Below are positions 1 through 8,941 of a stretch of DNA of 64,000 bases, in pieces. Origin of the DNA: CAVORB01 sp963698495 (GTDB taxonomy: Bacteria; Pseudomonadota; Gammaproteobacteria; Chromatiales; Chromatiaceae). Both the position numbers and the translations under genes were made by a program. The notes beneath the pieces are model-generated. The model had not been told where the DNA came from. It searched no databases and worked only from the letters and a program-made list of their open reading frames with translations. Position 1 is the stretch's first letter; every line of letters starts with the position of its first letter. The stretch covers positions 62,001-126,000 of the forward strand of contig CAVORB010000016.1 of the NCBI GenBank assembly GCA_963698495.1. Reading direction: 5' to 3'.

Positions 1-1
1 C

Positions 2-499
2 GGCGAGCGGGTCGCCGAATCCCAGCCCCTCTACCGTGTGGCGCAGATGGAGCCCCTGTGGCTGGAGATCGACGCGCCGCTGGATCGGATCAAGGGCATT
101 TCCACCGGCAGCCGGGTGGAGATTCCCTGCGACCAGGGCGACGCGCACGTCAGCCTGATCGGACGCAACGTGGATCCCGCCAACCAGACGGTCCTGGTGC
201 GGGCAGAGGTGAAGGACAGCGGCGCCTGCCTGCGTCCGGGTCAGTTCGTCGAGGTGCGACTGACGCTCAGCAGCAGCGTGGACCAGTACCGGGTGCCCTC
301 GAGTGCCATCACCCGCATCGGCGACACGACCCTGGTCTTTGCGCACGAGGCCGTAGGGTTCTTCTCGGTTCCGGTGGAGGTCGTCGCCCGCGAGGGTGAA
401 TACAGTGTCGTCACCGGCGACCTGTCACCCGGGGAGGAGGTGGCGACCAGCGGCATCGCCGCCCTCAAGGCCGCCTGGACCGGCCGCGACGGTGGCTGA
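2..499 (+). CDS. RND efflux periplasmic adaptor subunit, 5'-truncated by window edge
   Basis: This is the C-terminal part of an HlyD/CusB-type membrane-fusion protein that would bridge an inner-membrane RND pump and an outer-membrane channel. The reading frame is open from the first bases of the window, so the real start lies upstream. The visible part has the beta-barrel region (PLWLEIDAPLDRI, then LRPGQFVEVRL) followed by the membrane-proximal domain (VPSSAITRIGDTTLVF and GLSP-like GDLSPGEEVATSGIAAL), the usual order for this family. The stop is 3 nt before the pump ATG at 503, so the two genes are one operon. No metal-binding tail is visible. Pairing with a CzcA/CusA-type pump supports metal-cation efflux, but the ion cannot be named. 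Confidence 0.85.
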   Translation, partial: GERVAESQPLYRVAQMEPLWLEIDAPLDRIKGISTGSRVEIPCDQGDAHVSLIGRNVDPANQTVLVRAEVKDSGACLRPGQFVEVRLTLSSSVDQYRVPSSAITRIGDTTLVFAHEAVGFFSVPVEVVAREGEYSVVTGDLSPGEEVATSGIAALKAAWTGRDGG

Positions 500-502
500 G
501 CC

Positions 503-3500
503 ATGATCGATCACCTGATCCAGTTCGCGCTGCGCCAGCGTCTGTTCATGCTCCTGCTGGTGGCGCTGCTCGCCGCCGGCGGCTACCTGGCCTTTCGCGA
601 TCTCCCGATCGACGCCTTCCCGGACGTGTCCTCGCCCCAGGTCAAGATCGTGATCAAGGCCGCGGGGATGACTCCGGAGGAGGTCGAGGCGCGGATCACC
701 GCCCCGGTCGAGGTGGAGATGCTCGGCATCCCCAACCAGGTGATGCTCCGGTCCATGGCCAAGTACGGCCTCACGGACATCACCGTGGACTTTGCCGAGG
801 GCACGGACGTGTACTGGGCGCGCCAGCAGGTGGCCGAGCGCCTGGGGGCGATCTGGGGCGACCTGCCCGCGGACATCGCCGGCGGCATCGCCCCCATGAC
901 CACGCCGCTCGGGGAGATGTTCATGTTTACCGTGAGCGGCGGCGATCTGGACCTGATGGAGCGCCGCAGCCTGCTCGACTGGGTGATTCGACCCGCGTTG
1001 CGCACCGTGCCCGGGGTGGCTGACGTGAACTCGCTCGGCGGGCTGGTGCGCAGCTTCGAGGTGGTGCCCGACAACCTGCGCATGAACGCCAGGGGCATCA
1101 GCCTGATGGCCCTGCGCGAGACCCTGGAGGCCAACAACCGCAACGATGGGGCGGGGCGCCTGGTCGAGGGCGAGGAGACCCTGCTGGTGCGCGCCGAGGG
1201 CAGCATCCAATCAGTCGAGGACCTGCGCGACATCGTGGTGGGCACCTACAACGGTGTTCCCGTCCGGGTGGGTGATATCGCGGACGTGCGGATCGGCGCC
1301 ATCACCCGGGCCGGCGCCGTGACCCGTGATGGTGAGGGCGAGGCCGTCGAGGGGCTGGTGCTCGGCCTGCGTGGCGCCAACGCCCGCCAGGTCGTGGAAG
1401 GGGTGCGCCAGCGCCTGTCGGAGCTTCAGTCGGCCCTTCCCGAGGGGGTGCGGGTCGACGTCTTCTATGATCGCGGCAACCTGGTCGACCGCGCCGTGCA
1501 CACGGTTTCCAAGGCGCTGGGCGAGGCGGTGGTCCTGGTGCTGATCCTGCTGGTGCTGCTGCTCGGTAATCTGCGCGCGGCGGTCACCGTGGCCCTGATC
1601 CTGCCCTTGGCGGCGCTCGCGACCTTCATCCTGATGCGCTGGTTCGGGCTCACGGCCAACCTGATGAGCCTCGGGGGGCTGGCCATCGCCATCGGCATGC
1701 TGGTGGATGCCGCGGTGGTGGTGGTCGAAAACGTGGTCGCGCAGCTCAGTCAGGGCAACAAGAAGCTGCCGCGCCTGCACCTTATCTACCGCTCGGTGCG
1801 GGAGGTCTCGGTGCCCGTGACCGCGGGCATCCTGATCATCATCATCGTTTTTCTGCCTCTGCTCACCCTGCAGGGGCTGGAGGGCAAGCTCTTCATTCCC
1901 GTGGCGATGACCATCGTGTTCGCGCTCAGCGCGTCCCTGGTCCTGTCGCTCACGGTGATCCCGGTGCTGGGCTCCTTCCTGATCGGCAAGGTGAGCCACG
2001 AGGAACCGCTCCTGGTGCGGCTGCTGCACCGCGTCTACGAGCCGGCGCTCGCCTGGTCCCTGCGTCACGGCGTGCTGGTGGTGGCCGCGGCCCTGGCCCT
2101 CCTGGCCGCCACCGCGTTCGTGTTCACCCTGATCGGCAAGACCTTCATGCCGACCATGGACGAGGGCAGCGTGATCGTGCAGCTGGAGAAGCTGCCCTCC
2201 ATCAGCCTGGAGGAGTCCCTGGGCCTGGATCTGCGGGTGCAGCGTACCCTGATGGAGCAGGTCCCGGAGGTCGTCGGCGTGGTGGCCCGCACCGGTTCCG
2301 ACGAGCTGGGCATGGACCCCATGGGGCTCAATCAGACCGACACCTTCCTGGTTCTGAAGCCGCGCGAGGAATGGCGTTTCGAGACCAAGGACGAGCTGCT
2401 GGATGCGATGCGCGCGGAGCTCGACGGCTTCGCGGGCGTCGCCTACGGCTTCACCCAGCCGATCGAGATGCGGGTCTCGGAGATGCTGACCGGGGTGCGC
2501 GGGGACGTGGCCATCAAGCTCTTCGGCAGCGACCTCGATGTGCTGAATGACAAGGCCTCTCAGATCGCCGAGCTGGTGAAGGGCATCGCCGGCAGCGAGG
2601 ACGTCTGGTTCACCGAGAACGAGGGCGTGCAGTACCTGAAGGTCGAGCTCGACCGCCTGGCCCTCGGCCGCCTTGGCCTCAACGTCGACGAGATCGAAGA
2701 GGTGCTGCGGGCGCAGATCGAGGGGCGAGAGGTGGGCATGGTCTACGAGGGTACCCGGCGCACGCCGCTGCTGCTGCGCGGGGCGGCTGATCTGCGCGCC
2801 TCGCCGACGGACTTCGAGAACCTGCGCCTCACCCTGCCGGACGGGCGTTTGGTCCCCCTGTCGAGTGTCGCCAGCCTGACCCGGGTAGGTGGGCCGGTGC
2901 AGGTGGGCCGCGAGCAGGGAAACCGGCTCTCGGTGGTGATCGCCAACGTGCGCGGGAGGGATCTGGTGGGTTTCGTTGAGGAGGCCAAGGCCCTGGTCGC
3001 CGAAAAGGTGGAGCTGCCCACCGGCTACTACGTGCAGTGGGGCGGCCAGTTCGAGAACCAGCAGCGGGCGGCCACCCGTCTGTCCATCGTCGTGCCCATC
3101 GCCATCGGGCTCATCTTCCTGCTCCTGTTCAGCACCTTCCGCTCGCTGAAGCAGGCGGGGTTGATCCTGCTCAACATCCCCTTCGCCATGATCGGGGGCG
3201 TGTTCGCCCTGTGGATCTCCGCGGAGTACCTGTCGGTGCCGGCGTCGGTGGGCTTCATCGCCCTGCTGGGCATCGCGGTGCTGAACGGGGTGGTGATGGT
3301 GAGCTACTTCAACCAGCTGCGCGCCATGGGGATGCCGCTGGAGCAGGTGGTGCTCGAGGGGGCCAAACGGCGCCTGCGTCCGGTGATGATGACCGCCAGC
3401 ATCGCGGCCTTCGGCCTGGTGCCCCTGCTGTTCGCCAGCGGGCCGGGATCGGAGATTCAGCGCCCCCTGGCCATCGTCGTCATCGGGGGGCTGGTGAGCT

Positions 3501-3604
3501 CCACGCTGCTGACTCTGCTGATGCTGCCGATCCTCTATCGTCGCTTCGGCGACCCCGGCGTCCCCCGCGCCGTCACGCCGACTCCGGAGCCCGCCCATGA
3601 GTGA
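503..3604 (+). CDS. Heavy-metal efflux RND permease, CzcA/CusA family
   Basis: This 1033-residue inner-membrane proton/cation antiporter has the normal length for the heavy-metal branch of RND pumps. The N-terminus (MIDHLIQFALRQRLFML) leads into TM1. A large periplasmic loop follows, then the TM2-TM6 block including AIAIGMLVDAAVVVVEN in TM4, a second periplasmic loop, and a C-terminal TM block (IALLGIAVLNGVVMVSYFN) typical of CzcA/CusA/CnrA. TM4 has an aspartate in MLVDAAVV, the expected position of the proton-relay acid. It follows the adaptor by 3 nt and overlaps the DUF3240 gene by 8 nt, as in many cus/czc operons. No outer-membrane component lies downstream. It may lie upstream of the window. 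Substrate (Cu/Ag or Zn/Co/Cd) is not decided by what I can see. Confidence 0.92.
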   Translation: MIDHLIQFALRQRLFMLLLVALLAAGGYLAFRDLPIDAFPDVSSPQVKIVIKAAGMTPEEVEARITAPVEVEMLGIPNQVMLRSMAKYGLTDITVDFAEGTDVYWARQQVAERLGAIWGDLPADIAGGIAPMTTPLGEMFMFTVSGGDLDLMERRSLLDWVIRPALRTVPGVADVNSLGGLVRSFEVVPDNLRMNARGISLMALRETLEANNRNDGAGRLVEGEETLLVRAEGSIQSVEDLRDIVVGTYNGVPVRVGDIADVRIGAITRAGAVTRDGEGEAVEGLVLGLRGANARQVVEGVRQRLSELQSALPEGVRVDVFYDRGNLVDRAVHTVSKALGEAVVLVLILLVLLLGNLRAAVTVALILPLAALATFILMRWFGLTANLMSLGGLAIAIGMLVDAAVVVVENVVAQLSQGNKKLPRLHLIYRSVREVSVPVTAGILIIIIVFLPLLTLQGLEGKLFIPVAMTIVFALSASLVLSLTVIPVLGSFLIGKVSHEEPLLVRLLHRVYEPALAWSLRHGVLVVAAALALLAATAFVFTLIGKTFMPTMDEGSVIVQLEKLPSISLEESLGLDLRVQRTLMEQVPEVVGVVARTGSDELGMDPMGLNQTDTFLVLKPREEWRFETKDELLDAMRAELDGFAGVAYGFTQPIEMRVSEMLTGVRGDVAIKLFGSDLDVLNDKASQIAELVKGIAGSEDVWFTENEGVQYLKVELDRLALGRLGLNVDEIEEVLRAQIEGREVGMVYEGTRRTPLLLRGAADLRASPTDFENLRLTLPDGRLVPLSSVASLTRVGGPVQVGREQGNRLSVVIANVRGRDLVGFVEEAKALVAEKVELPTGYYVQWGGQFENQQRAATRLSIVVPIAIGLIFLLLFSTFRSLKQAGLILLNIPFAMIGGVFALWISAEYLSVPASVGFIALLGIAVLNGVVMVSYFNQLRAMGMPLEQVVLEGAKRRLRPVMMTASIAAFGLVPLLFASGPGSEIQRPLAIVVIGGLVSSTLLTLLMLPILYRRFGDPGVPRAVTPTPEPAHE

Positions 3605-3899
3605 GCAATGCCTGCTGGTTCTGATCGCGCCTCCCGGCGTCGAGGAGGCGCTGGTCGACTTCCTGCTGGCCCAGGAGCACTTCTCGGGCTTCAGTGCGCA
3701 GAAGGTGGACGGCAGCCCCGCCCACGGCCGCCTCACCCTGGCCGAGCAGGTGACGGGGCGCAAGCGTCAGGTCATGTTCCATGTTCACGCCCCCCGGGAG
3801 GAGGTGCATGACCTGGTGGAGAGGCTCAGGGAAGACTTCCGAGGCGCCGGACTGCACTACTGGGTCATGCCGGTCATCGAGGCGGGGCCGATCCCGTAG
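3597..3899 (+). CDS. DUF3240 family protein
   Basis: This is a small soluble protein of 100 residues. The start (CLLVLIAPPGVEEALVDFLL) and end (GLHYWVMPVIEAGPI) have the alternating beta-alpha pattern of a PII-like ferredoxin fold, which is how DUF3240 proteins look. The ATG overlaps the last codons of the RND pump, so translation is probably coupled. DUF3240 genes are commonly found right after czcA/cusA-type pumps. A sensing or regulatory role in metal efflux is a guess from that context. The internal GRKRQVMFHVHAP segment is histidine-poor, so direct metal binding is not obvious. Confidence 0.75.
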   Translation: MSEQCLLVLIAPPGVEEALVDFLLAQEHFSGFSAQKVDGSPAHGRLTLAEQVTGRKRQVMFHVHAPREEVHDLVERLREDFRGAGLHYWVMPVIEAGPIP

Positions 3900-3941
3900 C
3901 AGTCGCCGCGACCACGCGATTCGCGCCCTGCATGGCCGGGC

Positions 3942-4841
3942 TCAGGTCCCGGCAATCCGGTCGTAATACCGCGCCCGGTAGAGCAGCCGAGGGCGCTCGC
4001 CATCCTCGAAGCCGGTGCGGGTGTGCAGCACGTTGTTGCTGACGAGACCCCAGCCCGGCTGGAGCTTACCCCGGAAGTGCCACCGAGTTTCGCGGTAGAG
4101 GATGTCCCTGAGGAAGATAACGGCCTCGAGGGTGAGCTGGTCGTCGCGCCAGACGATGTTGCGCCTGCGGTCCGTGTAGCGCATGTGAAGGCGCCCGTCG
4201 GGCCGGATGGAGAACACGGGACCGGACTGCTCCGGACGCCGCTCTTCCCCGTCCGTCAGGTTGGCGGGGATCGTCATGGCGTCCGGGCGCATCAGCGCCC
4301 GCACATACTCCGGGTTCTGGTCGCGGAGCAGGATGTAGGCGATCTCGTGGTCCAGGAGCTCGTTTTCGCCGCCCTCCATCGCCGGCTCGACGCAGTGCAG
4401 CAGGAGGCCGTGGATCTGGTGCTCCGGGGTGTTGTAGTAGCCGTCGGTGTGCCAGGCGATGGGCCTGTTGCTGTAAGGGATATAGCCGCGGTGGAGGGCG
4501 TCCGACTGGACCTTGAGTGAGGTGATGGCGTCCTCGTCCGCGCCGGTGTTGTGGTCGAGACGGACGAGACCCAAACGCTCGCCAAGTGCGCGCACGATGT
4601 CCTTGTCGGGGTCCCGCCCGGTGTCCCCGGCGTAGATGGCCATGTTGGCCCGGCGGCAGCGGTCCAGGATGGCTGCATGCTCCACCTCCGTCAGTCGGCG
4701 CGGATCCTCGATCTCGACGATCAGGTCCTCCAGATTCGCGGGATGGCGGTCGAGCTTTTCCGCGCGCCAGCGCTCATACGCATCCGTCTGGTCGAGGTCG
4801 AACGGGGAGGAGGTGGCGGGCGAGGCGGTATTCGGCGACAT
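3942..4841 (-). CDS. TauD/TfdA family Fe(II)/2-oxoglutarate-dependent dioxygenase
   Basis: This 299-residue protein has the non-haem iron facial triad of the TauD/TfdA fold. An HxD motif is visible in IAWHTDGYYN (H131, D133), and a distal histidine in NNVLHTRTGFED (about residue 273). An arginine soon after, in RLLYRARYYD, fits the 2-oxoglutarate carboxylate clamp. Such enzymes hydroxylate or desulfonate small substrates with O2 and 2-oxoglutarate. The substrate cannot be told from the sequence, and it is not adjacent to taurine or sulfonate transport genes. It is transcribed alone, convergent with the metal-efflux operon. The N-terminal 15 residues are low complexity (Ser/Thr/Pro), and a slightly later start is possible. 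Confidence 0.8.
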   Translation of the reverse strand: MSPNTASPATSSPFDLDQTDAYERWRAEKLDRHPANLEDLIVEIEDPRRLTEVEHAAILDRCRRANMAIYAGDTGRDPDKDIVRALGERLGLVRLDHNTGADEDAITSLKVQSDALHRGYIPYSNRPIAWHTDGYYNTPEHQIHGLLLHCVEPAMEGGENELLDHEIAYILLRDQNPEYVRALMRPDAMTIPANLTDGEERRPEQSGPVFSIRPDGRLHMRYTDRRRNIVWRDDQLTLEAVIFLRDILYRETRWHFRGKLQPGWGLVSNNVLHTRTGFEDGERPRLLYRARYYDRIAGT

Positions 4842-5649
4842 CAGTTGATCTCCAACGCGGTGTGGTGGCTTGCGCGCATGGGAGGCCGTCGCCCAAGTTC
4901 CGGCGAGGCACGGGGCCGATCAGCGCAACAGGCGCGGTAGGGCTATCGGGACTTTGCATGGTCCGGCTCGCCCAGGGCGTCGTCCAAAGGACGCGCCCGC
5001 ACGACTATATGCAACCCGGATCACATGGCCATGACGGGCGTCAATTGCCGGACGGGAGTGGCCGATCTGCGGGGACCGCCTACCCGGGGCATGACGGGCC
5101 GAGATACCCGCTGCCATAGTCCCGCGGTGGATCGCTCTCTTTACGCCGACCTGACGGCCGTCCGACTCGCCAGGTCAGGCCCCCTCCGGATTTTTTCGAC
5201 CAAACCGTGAAGTGGGTCACGGTTCCTCGGGGGTGGGAACAGCACGTTTTATCTGTGGTCTCAGTGTCCTTAGCGGATAGAATGCAAACTTTACGTCAAC
5301 TTAGCCTTCGCGCAATTCCAGCCTAGAAAAGCCCTGCTCCATGTCATACGAAACAAGAGTCGACGAGATGGTCGGTAAGCACGTGGCGGAGTTTCAGCAC
5401 GAGCTGTCTCTCGCCCGGGTGATGGGGGGTTGCCTGAGAAAGCCCTGTCCGATGCCGTACGGATATCCGCTGCGGGTTTGGTGCCCACATCACATTTGCC
5501 GATCTCCGTCGGTGAAGCGGTTCGTTCCTCGTGTCGGCGCAAGGATGAGCAACGGCGCTCCGATGCCTCTTCGCCTGCGGCTGATCGGCGACTACGTACT
5601 AGGTCTTTATAACCCCCGCAACCGTTGACCGGCGGGGGAGCGGCAGGCC
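4842..5649. other. Long intergenic region with no convincing gene
   Basis: About 810 bp separate two reverse-strand genes. The stretch around 5200-5350 is visibly less GC-rich than its surroundings. A forward ORF at 5341-5628 (starting MSYETRVDEMVGKH) and a reverse ORF at 5291-5542 overlap each other. Neither has a good ribosome site or a recognisable protein, so I do not call them. A hairpin of CCCCCGC (5613-5619) with GCGGGGG (5632-5638) lies near the right end but has no T-run. Confidence 0.4.
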
Positions 5650-5684
5650 GCGTGGCCAGGATGGCCGTGATTTGGGTTTCCTCA
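5650..5684 (-). repeat. Short remnant of the 148-bp intergenic repeat (copy F)
   Basis: The segment GGCCAGGATGGCCG followed by GTTTCC matches the terminal part of the reverse-oriented repeat copy at 51021-51168. Only about 30 bp are recognisable. It sits at the 3' end of the unknown gene 5682-6461. I treat it as a probable decayed end of the element. Confidence 0.4.
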
Positions 5685-6461
5685 CAGGGGCGTGCTGGGG
5701 GGTGGTGGCGCCTCGCCTTTGTCCGCCGATTCCGTTTCGGAACCGTCGCTTTCCGGGTGGACCCGTAGCATCACCTCGCGCGTGAGGGCGAGATATTCTT
5801 CCGCCGATAGGTAGGCGGATGCCGTAGCCAGGGCAGCCTGGGCGAGCTTCGCGTATGTCTCCGCCGACTCTACCTTGCCTTGCTTCGCGAGCTGTAGGGC
5901 ATGATTGACGTACTCGAATGTGCGCCGTCTCAGCTGCTCGCCCATCGGCGGCTTCAAGGAGCCGGCTCGCGGCTCTCGCGAGAACTGAAGCGCCAGCTCG
6001 CTGGGGAGCTCCGGCGCGTGTGCCGCGGGCGATGGCGTGTCCGATCGGTCCGCGGGTTTGTCGCCATCGGGGGCGCTCTCGTCGGAAGCAATCGCGTTCG
6101 ACTCGGCCGGCCCCGCGGCGGAGATTGCTCCGCCCCGTATCGCGACCGCATATTTTCGCGCTTGTGCACCCAGGGGGCCGACGATATCGACGCTTGTCGC
6201 GGGCCCGATGTTCCGATCGGTCTTGTCCACGCGCAATTTGAGCAGTCGTGTCGACACCTGCAGGTAGAGCTGCATCACGCCCTTGAGCAAGGAATCGACT
6301 TTCTCACCTAAGGGTTCCGTGGTTCTCCGGTCGAGATCCTGCTCAGCCAGCGGCGGGTGCCCCGTTTCCGCGCGACCGGATGCGGATCCGAGCCCGCTGA
6401 CGGACGAGACCGCCGCGGATTCAGCCGAGCGTGTGCCGCTGGTATCGCTATTGCCCATCAT
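5682..6461 (-). CDS. Hypothetical protein coupled to cytochrome c4-like gene
   Basis: I do not recognise this 259-residue protein. The first 45 residues are Ser/Gly/Ala-rich. A central segment (LLKGVMQLYLQVSTRLLKLR) looks like an amphipathic helix. A low-complexity Ala/Pro/Asp linker follows, and then a helical C-terminal region (about 185-235: YVNHALQLAKQGKVESAETY and ALATASAYLSAEEYLALTRE) that resembles a TPR-like helical pair. No signal peptide or membrane segment is evident. The start overlaps the last 14 nt of the upstream cytochrome gene, so the two are co-transcribed and probably translationally coupled. A link to the cytochrome's function is inference only. Confidence 0.6.
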   Translation of the reverse strand: MMGNSDTSGTRSAESAAVSSVSGLGSASGRAETGHPPLAEQDLDRRTTEPLGEKVDSLLKGVMQLYLQVSTRLLKLRVDKTDRNIGPATSVDIVGPLGAQARKYAVAIRGGAISAAGPAESNAIASDESAPDGDKPADRSDTPSPAAHAPELPSELALQFSREPRAGSLKPPMGEQLRRRTFEYVNHALQLAKQGKVESAETYAKLAQAALATASAYLSAEEYLALTREVMLRVHPESDGSETESADKGEAPPPPSTPL

Positions 6462-7212
6462 CGGATGCTACGGCCGGGATTTGTGGGCGCCAAAAATCTG
6501 GGAAGTCTGGATTGCGGAAGCCGGGCTCCGCGAGGCGCTCGGGCGGGGGCTGCAACCGGGACGTGTAGTCCATGACCGCCGACACGTCGCGGTCGGTGAA
6601 TGACTGGATCTGCTTCACCATCTCGGGATCGGCGTTGCGCCGCTTGCCGTCGCGGATCCACTCGAATTGTCTCACCAGGTATTCGTAGTGTTGCCCTTGG
6701 ATCAAAGGCATGTGGTCCTTGGGCACGCCTTGCCCCTGGGCACCGTGGCATTCCGCGCAGTATTTCACGTACAGCCGCTCGCCATGCTTCAGGTCATCGC
6801 CGGGGCCCACGCCATTCTCAGGATCCATCGGAAAACGTGCGACGTAGGCGCTCACGTCCGCGATCTGCTGCAGGTTCAGGTGATCGAGCAGGGTAAACGG
6901 GAACATGGTCGGGTTGTCGCGGTTGCGGGCGCGGATGTCGGCCATCTGCTTGATGATGACCGATGCGTGCTGGCCGGCGATCTGGGGGTAGTCGCCGTCA
7001 GTGCTGCCCCAGCCCTCGGGCTGGTGACAAACGGCGCAGAGCAGGTAGACCTTGCGCCCGTTATCCAGGTTCGGCTCGAGGTGGATCGCCTTCTCGAGCT
7101 CCGCGGCGGCGAGGGCTGGGTCGTCGGCGAGGACCCGCCCGCCGGAAAAGGCGAGGGCGAGGGGCAATAGCAAAATGGCCAAACCGATTGGCTGGCGACG
7201 GGTATCCATCAA
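6448..7212 (-). CDS. Dihaem cytochrome c (c4-like), exported
   Basis: This 254-residue periplasmic electron carrier has a signal peptide (about residues 9-29, LAILLLPLALAFSGGRVLAD). It has two class I haem domains, with CAVCH at 59-63 and CAECH at 152-156. Each domain has a downstream methionine candidate for the axial ligand (PTMFPFTLLDHLN after the first and DHMPLIQGQHYEYL after the second). The spacing and the repeated GQHxxYxxxQ pattern are those of the cytochrome c4 family, which passes electrons to terminal oxidases or other periplasmic partners. The unknown gene 5682-6461 starts inside its 3' end. A chromate transporter lies 250 bp upstream on the same strand, too far to assume one operon. 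Confidence 0.85.
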   Translation of the reverse strand: MMDTRRQPIGLAILLLPLALAFSGGRVLADDPALAAAELEKAIHLEPNLDNGRKVYLLCAVCHQPEGWGSTDGDYPQIAGQHASVIIKQMADIRARNRDNPTMFPFTLLDHLNLQQIADVSAYVARFPMDPENGVGPGDDLKHGERLYVKYCAECHGAQGQGVPKDHMPLIQGQHYEYLVRQFEWIRDGKRRNADPEMVKQIQSFTDRDVSAVMDYTSRLQPPPERLAEPGFRNPDFPDFWRPQIPAVASDDGQ

Positions 7213-7464
7213 TTCTCCTCAGGCGGCAACGATCGCCGTGGGCTCGACATGGCCCGGGCGTTGGTTCTTTATGGTTGCGGTCGAATCTCGAGAGAAGCCC
7301 TGGATCGAAACCAGGTCATCCCAAGGTGCGGCGTGAAGACTCCCGGCCGGGTTGGATGTCGGCGCACCACGAACAGTGTATAGACGGCTTTTCCTTCGCT
7401 GACAAGTTTCTGCCGGTTCGGCGGATGCCGGTCGCGCTTGGTTGCTGGGCTCGATGGTCTCCGC

Positions 7465-8838
7465 TCAGGCAAGGGAAGAGTAGGCGAGTCCGGCTGCGGC
7501 GCAGGCAGCGATAACCGGAATGATGCCGATCTTGAGGCGCCACAAGGCGACCAAGGCAGCGAGGCTGATCAGCAGCGAGACCCAGTCGAACCGGCCCGAG
7601 AAGGGCTCCGCCTCGGTCGCCTCCGGCCACAGCACGTGCCAGGCGAAGAACAGCGCCAGGTTCAGGATGACACCCACCACGGCCGCGGTGATCCCGGTCA
7701 GGGGGGCGGTGAACTTCAGGTCGTGGCGTGTCGCCTCGACGGCCGGGCCACCGACCAGGATGAACAGAAAGGAGGGCAGGAAGGTGAAGAAGGTCGCCAC
7801 GGTCGCGGCTGCGACGCCAGCCAGCGCCAGGTTGTCCGGCCCGAACAGCTCCTTGGTCCAGCCGCCGACGAAGCCGACGAAGGCGACCACCATGATCAGC
7901 GGCCCTGGGGTGGTCTCGCCCAGCGCTAGCCCGTCAATCATCTGCGGGCCGGTGAGCCAGCCGTAGGTCTCTACGCCGCCTTGGTAGACGTAAGGCAGGA
8001 CGGCGTAGGCCCCGCCGAATGTGACCAGCGCCGCCTTGGTGAAGAACCAGCCCATTTGAGTCAGGGTGTGTTCCCACCCCAGGGTGAAATGAAGCATCCC
8101 CCCGGCCAGGATCCAGATCCCGAGCCCCACGGCGATGTGCACCATCGTCGAACGCCAGCTGAAGCATGCCCACGCCGGCGGCGGGGTGTGGTCGTCAATC
8201 AGCGCCGGCCCGTAAGTCTTGTCGCTCGCGCCGTGCCCGCCCCCGGTCTTGAACTTGCCCGGCGCCAGGCGTCCGCCGATGTAGCCGAGGATGCCCGCCG
8301 TGATCACGATGAGGGGGAAGGGTAAATTGAGGGCAAAGATCGCGACGAACGCCGCCGCGGCGATCGCCCACAAGACCCCGCTCTTCAGGGCGCGCGAGCC
8401 GATCCGCCAGGCGGCGAACACCACGATGGCGGTCACCGCCGGCTTGATGCCGAACAGGATGCCCTCTACCACCGGCAGGTCCCCGAAGGCGAGGTAGATC
8501 CAGGTCAGACCGATGAGGATGCCAAGGGACGGCAGCACGAACAGGGTGCCGGCCATGATGCCGCCGATGGTTCCGTGCATCAGCCAGCCGATGTAGGTCG
8601 CGAGCTGCTGGGCCTCCGGCCCCGGCAGCACCATGGTGTAGTTCAGCGCGTGCAGGAACCGGTGCTCGCTGATCCAGCGGCGCCGCTCCACCAGCTCCGT
8701 GTGCATCATGGCCATCTGGCCGGCGGGACCACCGAAGCTGACGAAGCCGAGCTTGAGCCAGTAGGCAAAGGCGGTCCAGAGGGACACGTGGGGCGGTGCG
8801 GTTGGTTCCGGTGCTTGGAGATCTCGGGAGCCGGACAT
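7465..8838 (-). CDS. chrA: Chromate efflux transporter, CHR (ChrA) family, long form
   Basis: This 457-residue inner-membrane protein is built of two related CHR halves, the long bidomain form. The N-terminal half has the family marks GFVSFGGPAGQMAMMH, ERRRWISEHRFLHAL and MVLPGPEAQQLATYIGW. The second half repeats the pattern (FFTKAALVTFGGAYAVLPYV, then GLALGETTPGPLIMVVAFVG). ChrA proteins export chromate, and some members may carry sulfate or other anions. A charged linker (about residues 200-235) separates the halves. It is monocistronic between the hydrogenase protease gene and the cytochrome c4 gene. The start follows a weak Shine-Dalgarno region. Confidence 0.9.
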   Translation of the reverse strand: MSGSRDLQAPEPTAPPHVSLWTAFAYWLKLGFVSFGGPAGQMAMMHTELVERRRWISEHRFLHALNYTMVLPGPEAQQLATYIGWLMHGTIGGIMAGTLFVLPSLGILIGLTWIYLAFGDLPVVEGILFGIKPAVTAIVVFAAWRIGSRALKSGVLWAIAAAAFVAIFALNLPFPLIVITAGILGYIGGRLAPGKFKTGGGHGASDKTYGPALIDDHTPPPAWACFSWRSTMVHIAVGLGIWILAGGMLHFTLGWEHTLTQMGWFFTKAALVTFGGAYAVLPYVYQGGVETYGWLTGPQMIDGLALGETTPGPLIMVVAFVGFVGGWTKELFGPDNLALAGVAAATVATFFTFLPSFLFILVGGPAVEATRHDLKFTAPLTGITAAVVGVILNLALFFAWHVLWPEATEAEPFSGRFDWVSLLISLAALVALWRLKIGIIPVIAACAAAGLAYSSLA

Positions 8839-8941
8839 GGAACTGGCCTCTTCAGCTAAGCGCCGATCATAGCCGTGGCGATCTCCGTTGAATACAGGCT
8901 CGGGGAGAACGGTCGAGATGAGGAACTTCCCGTTGGGGTGC

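Noticed and set aside
1211..3763. 850-codon reverse-strand ORF
   Set aside because: It is the antisense shadow of the RND pump. Its product is rich in His, Gln, Arg and Gly with no domain, as expected from high third-position GC.
5341..5628. Possible small gene MSYETRVDEMVGKH...
   Set aside because: It has no clear ribosome site, its codon bias is weak and the second half has an unlikely Arg/Pro/Cys composition. It overlaps an equally poor reverse ORF.
5613..5638. Terminator-like hairpin CCCCCGC/GCGGGGG
   Set aside because: The loop is 12 nt and there is no T-run on either side. No gene clearly ends there.
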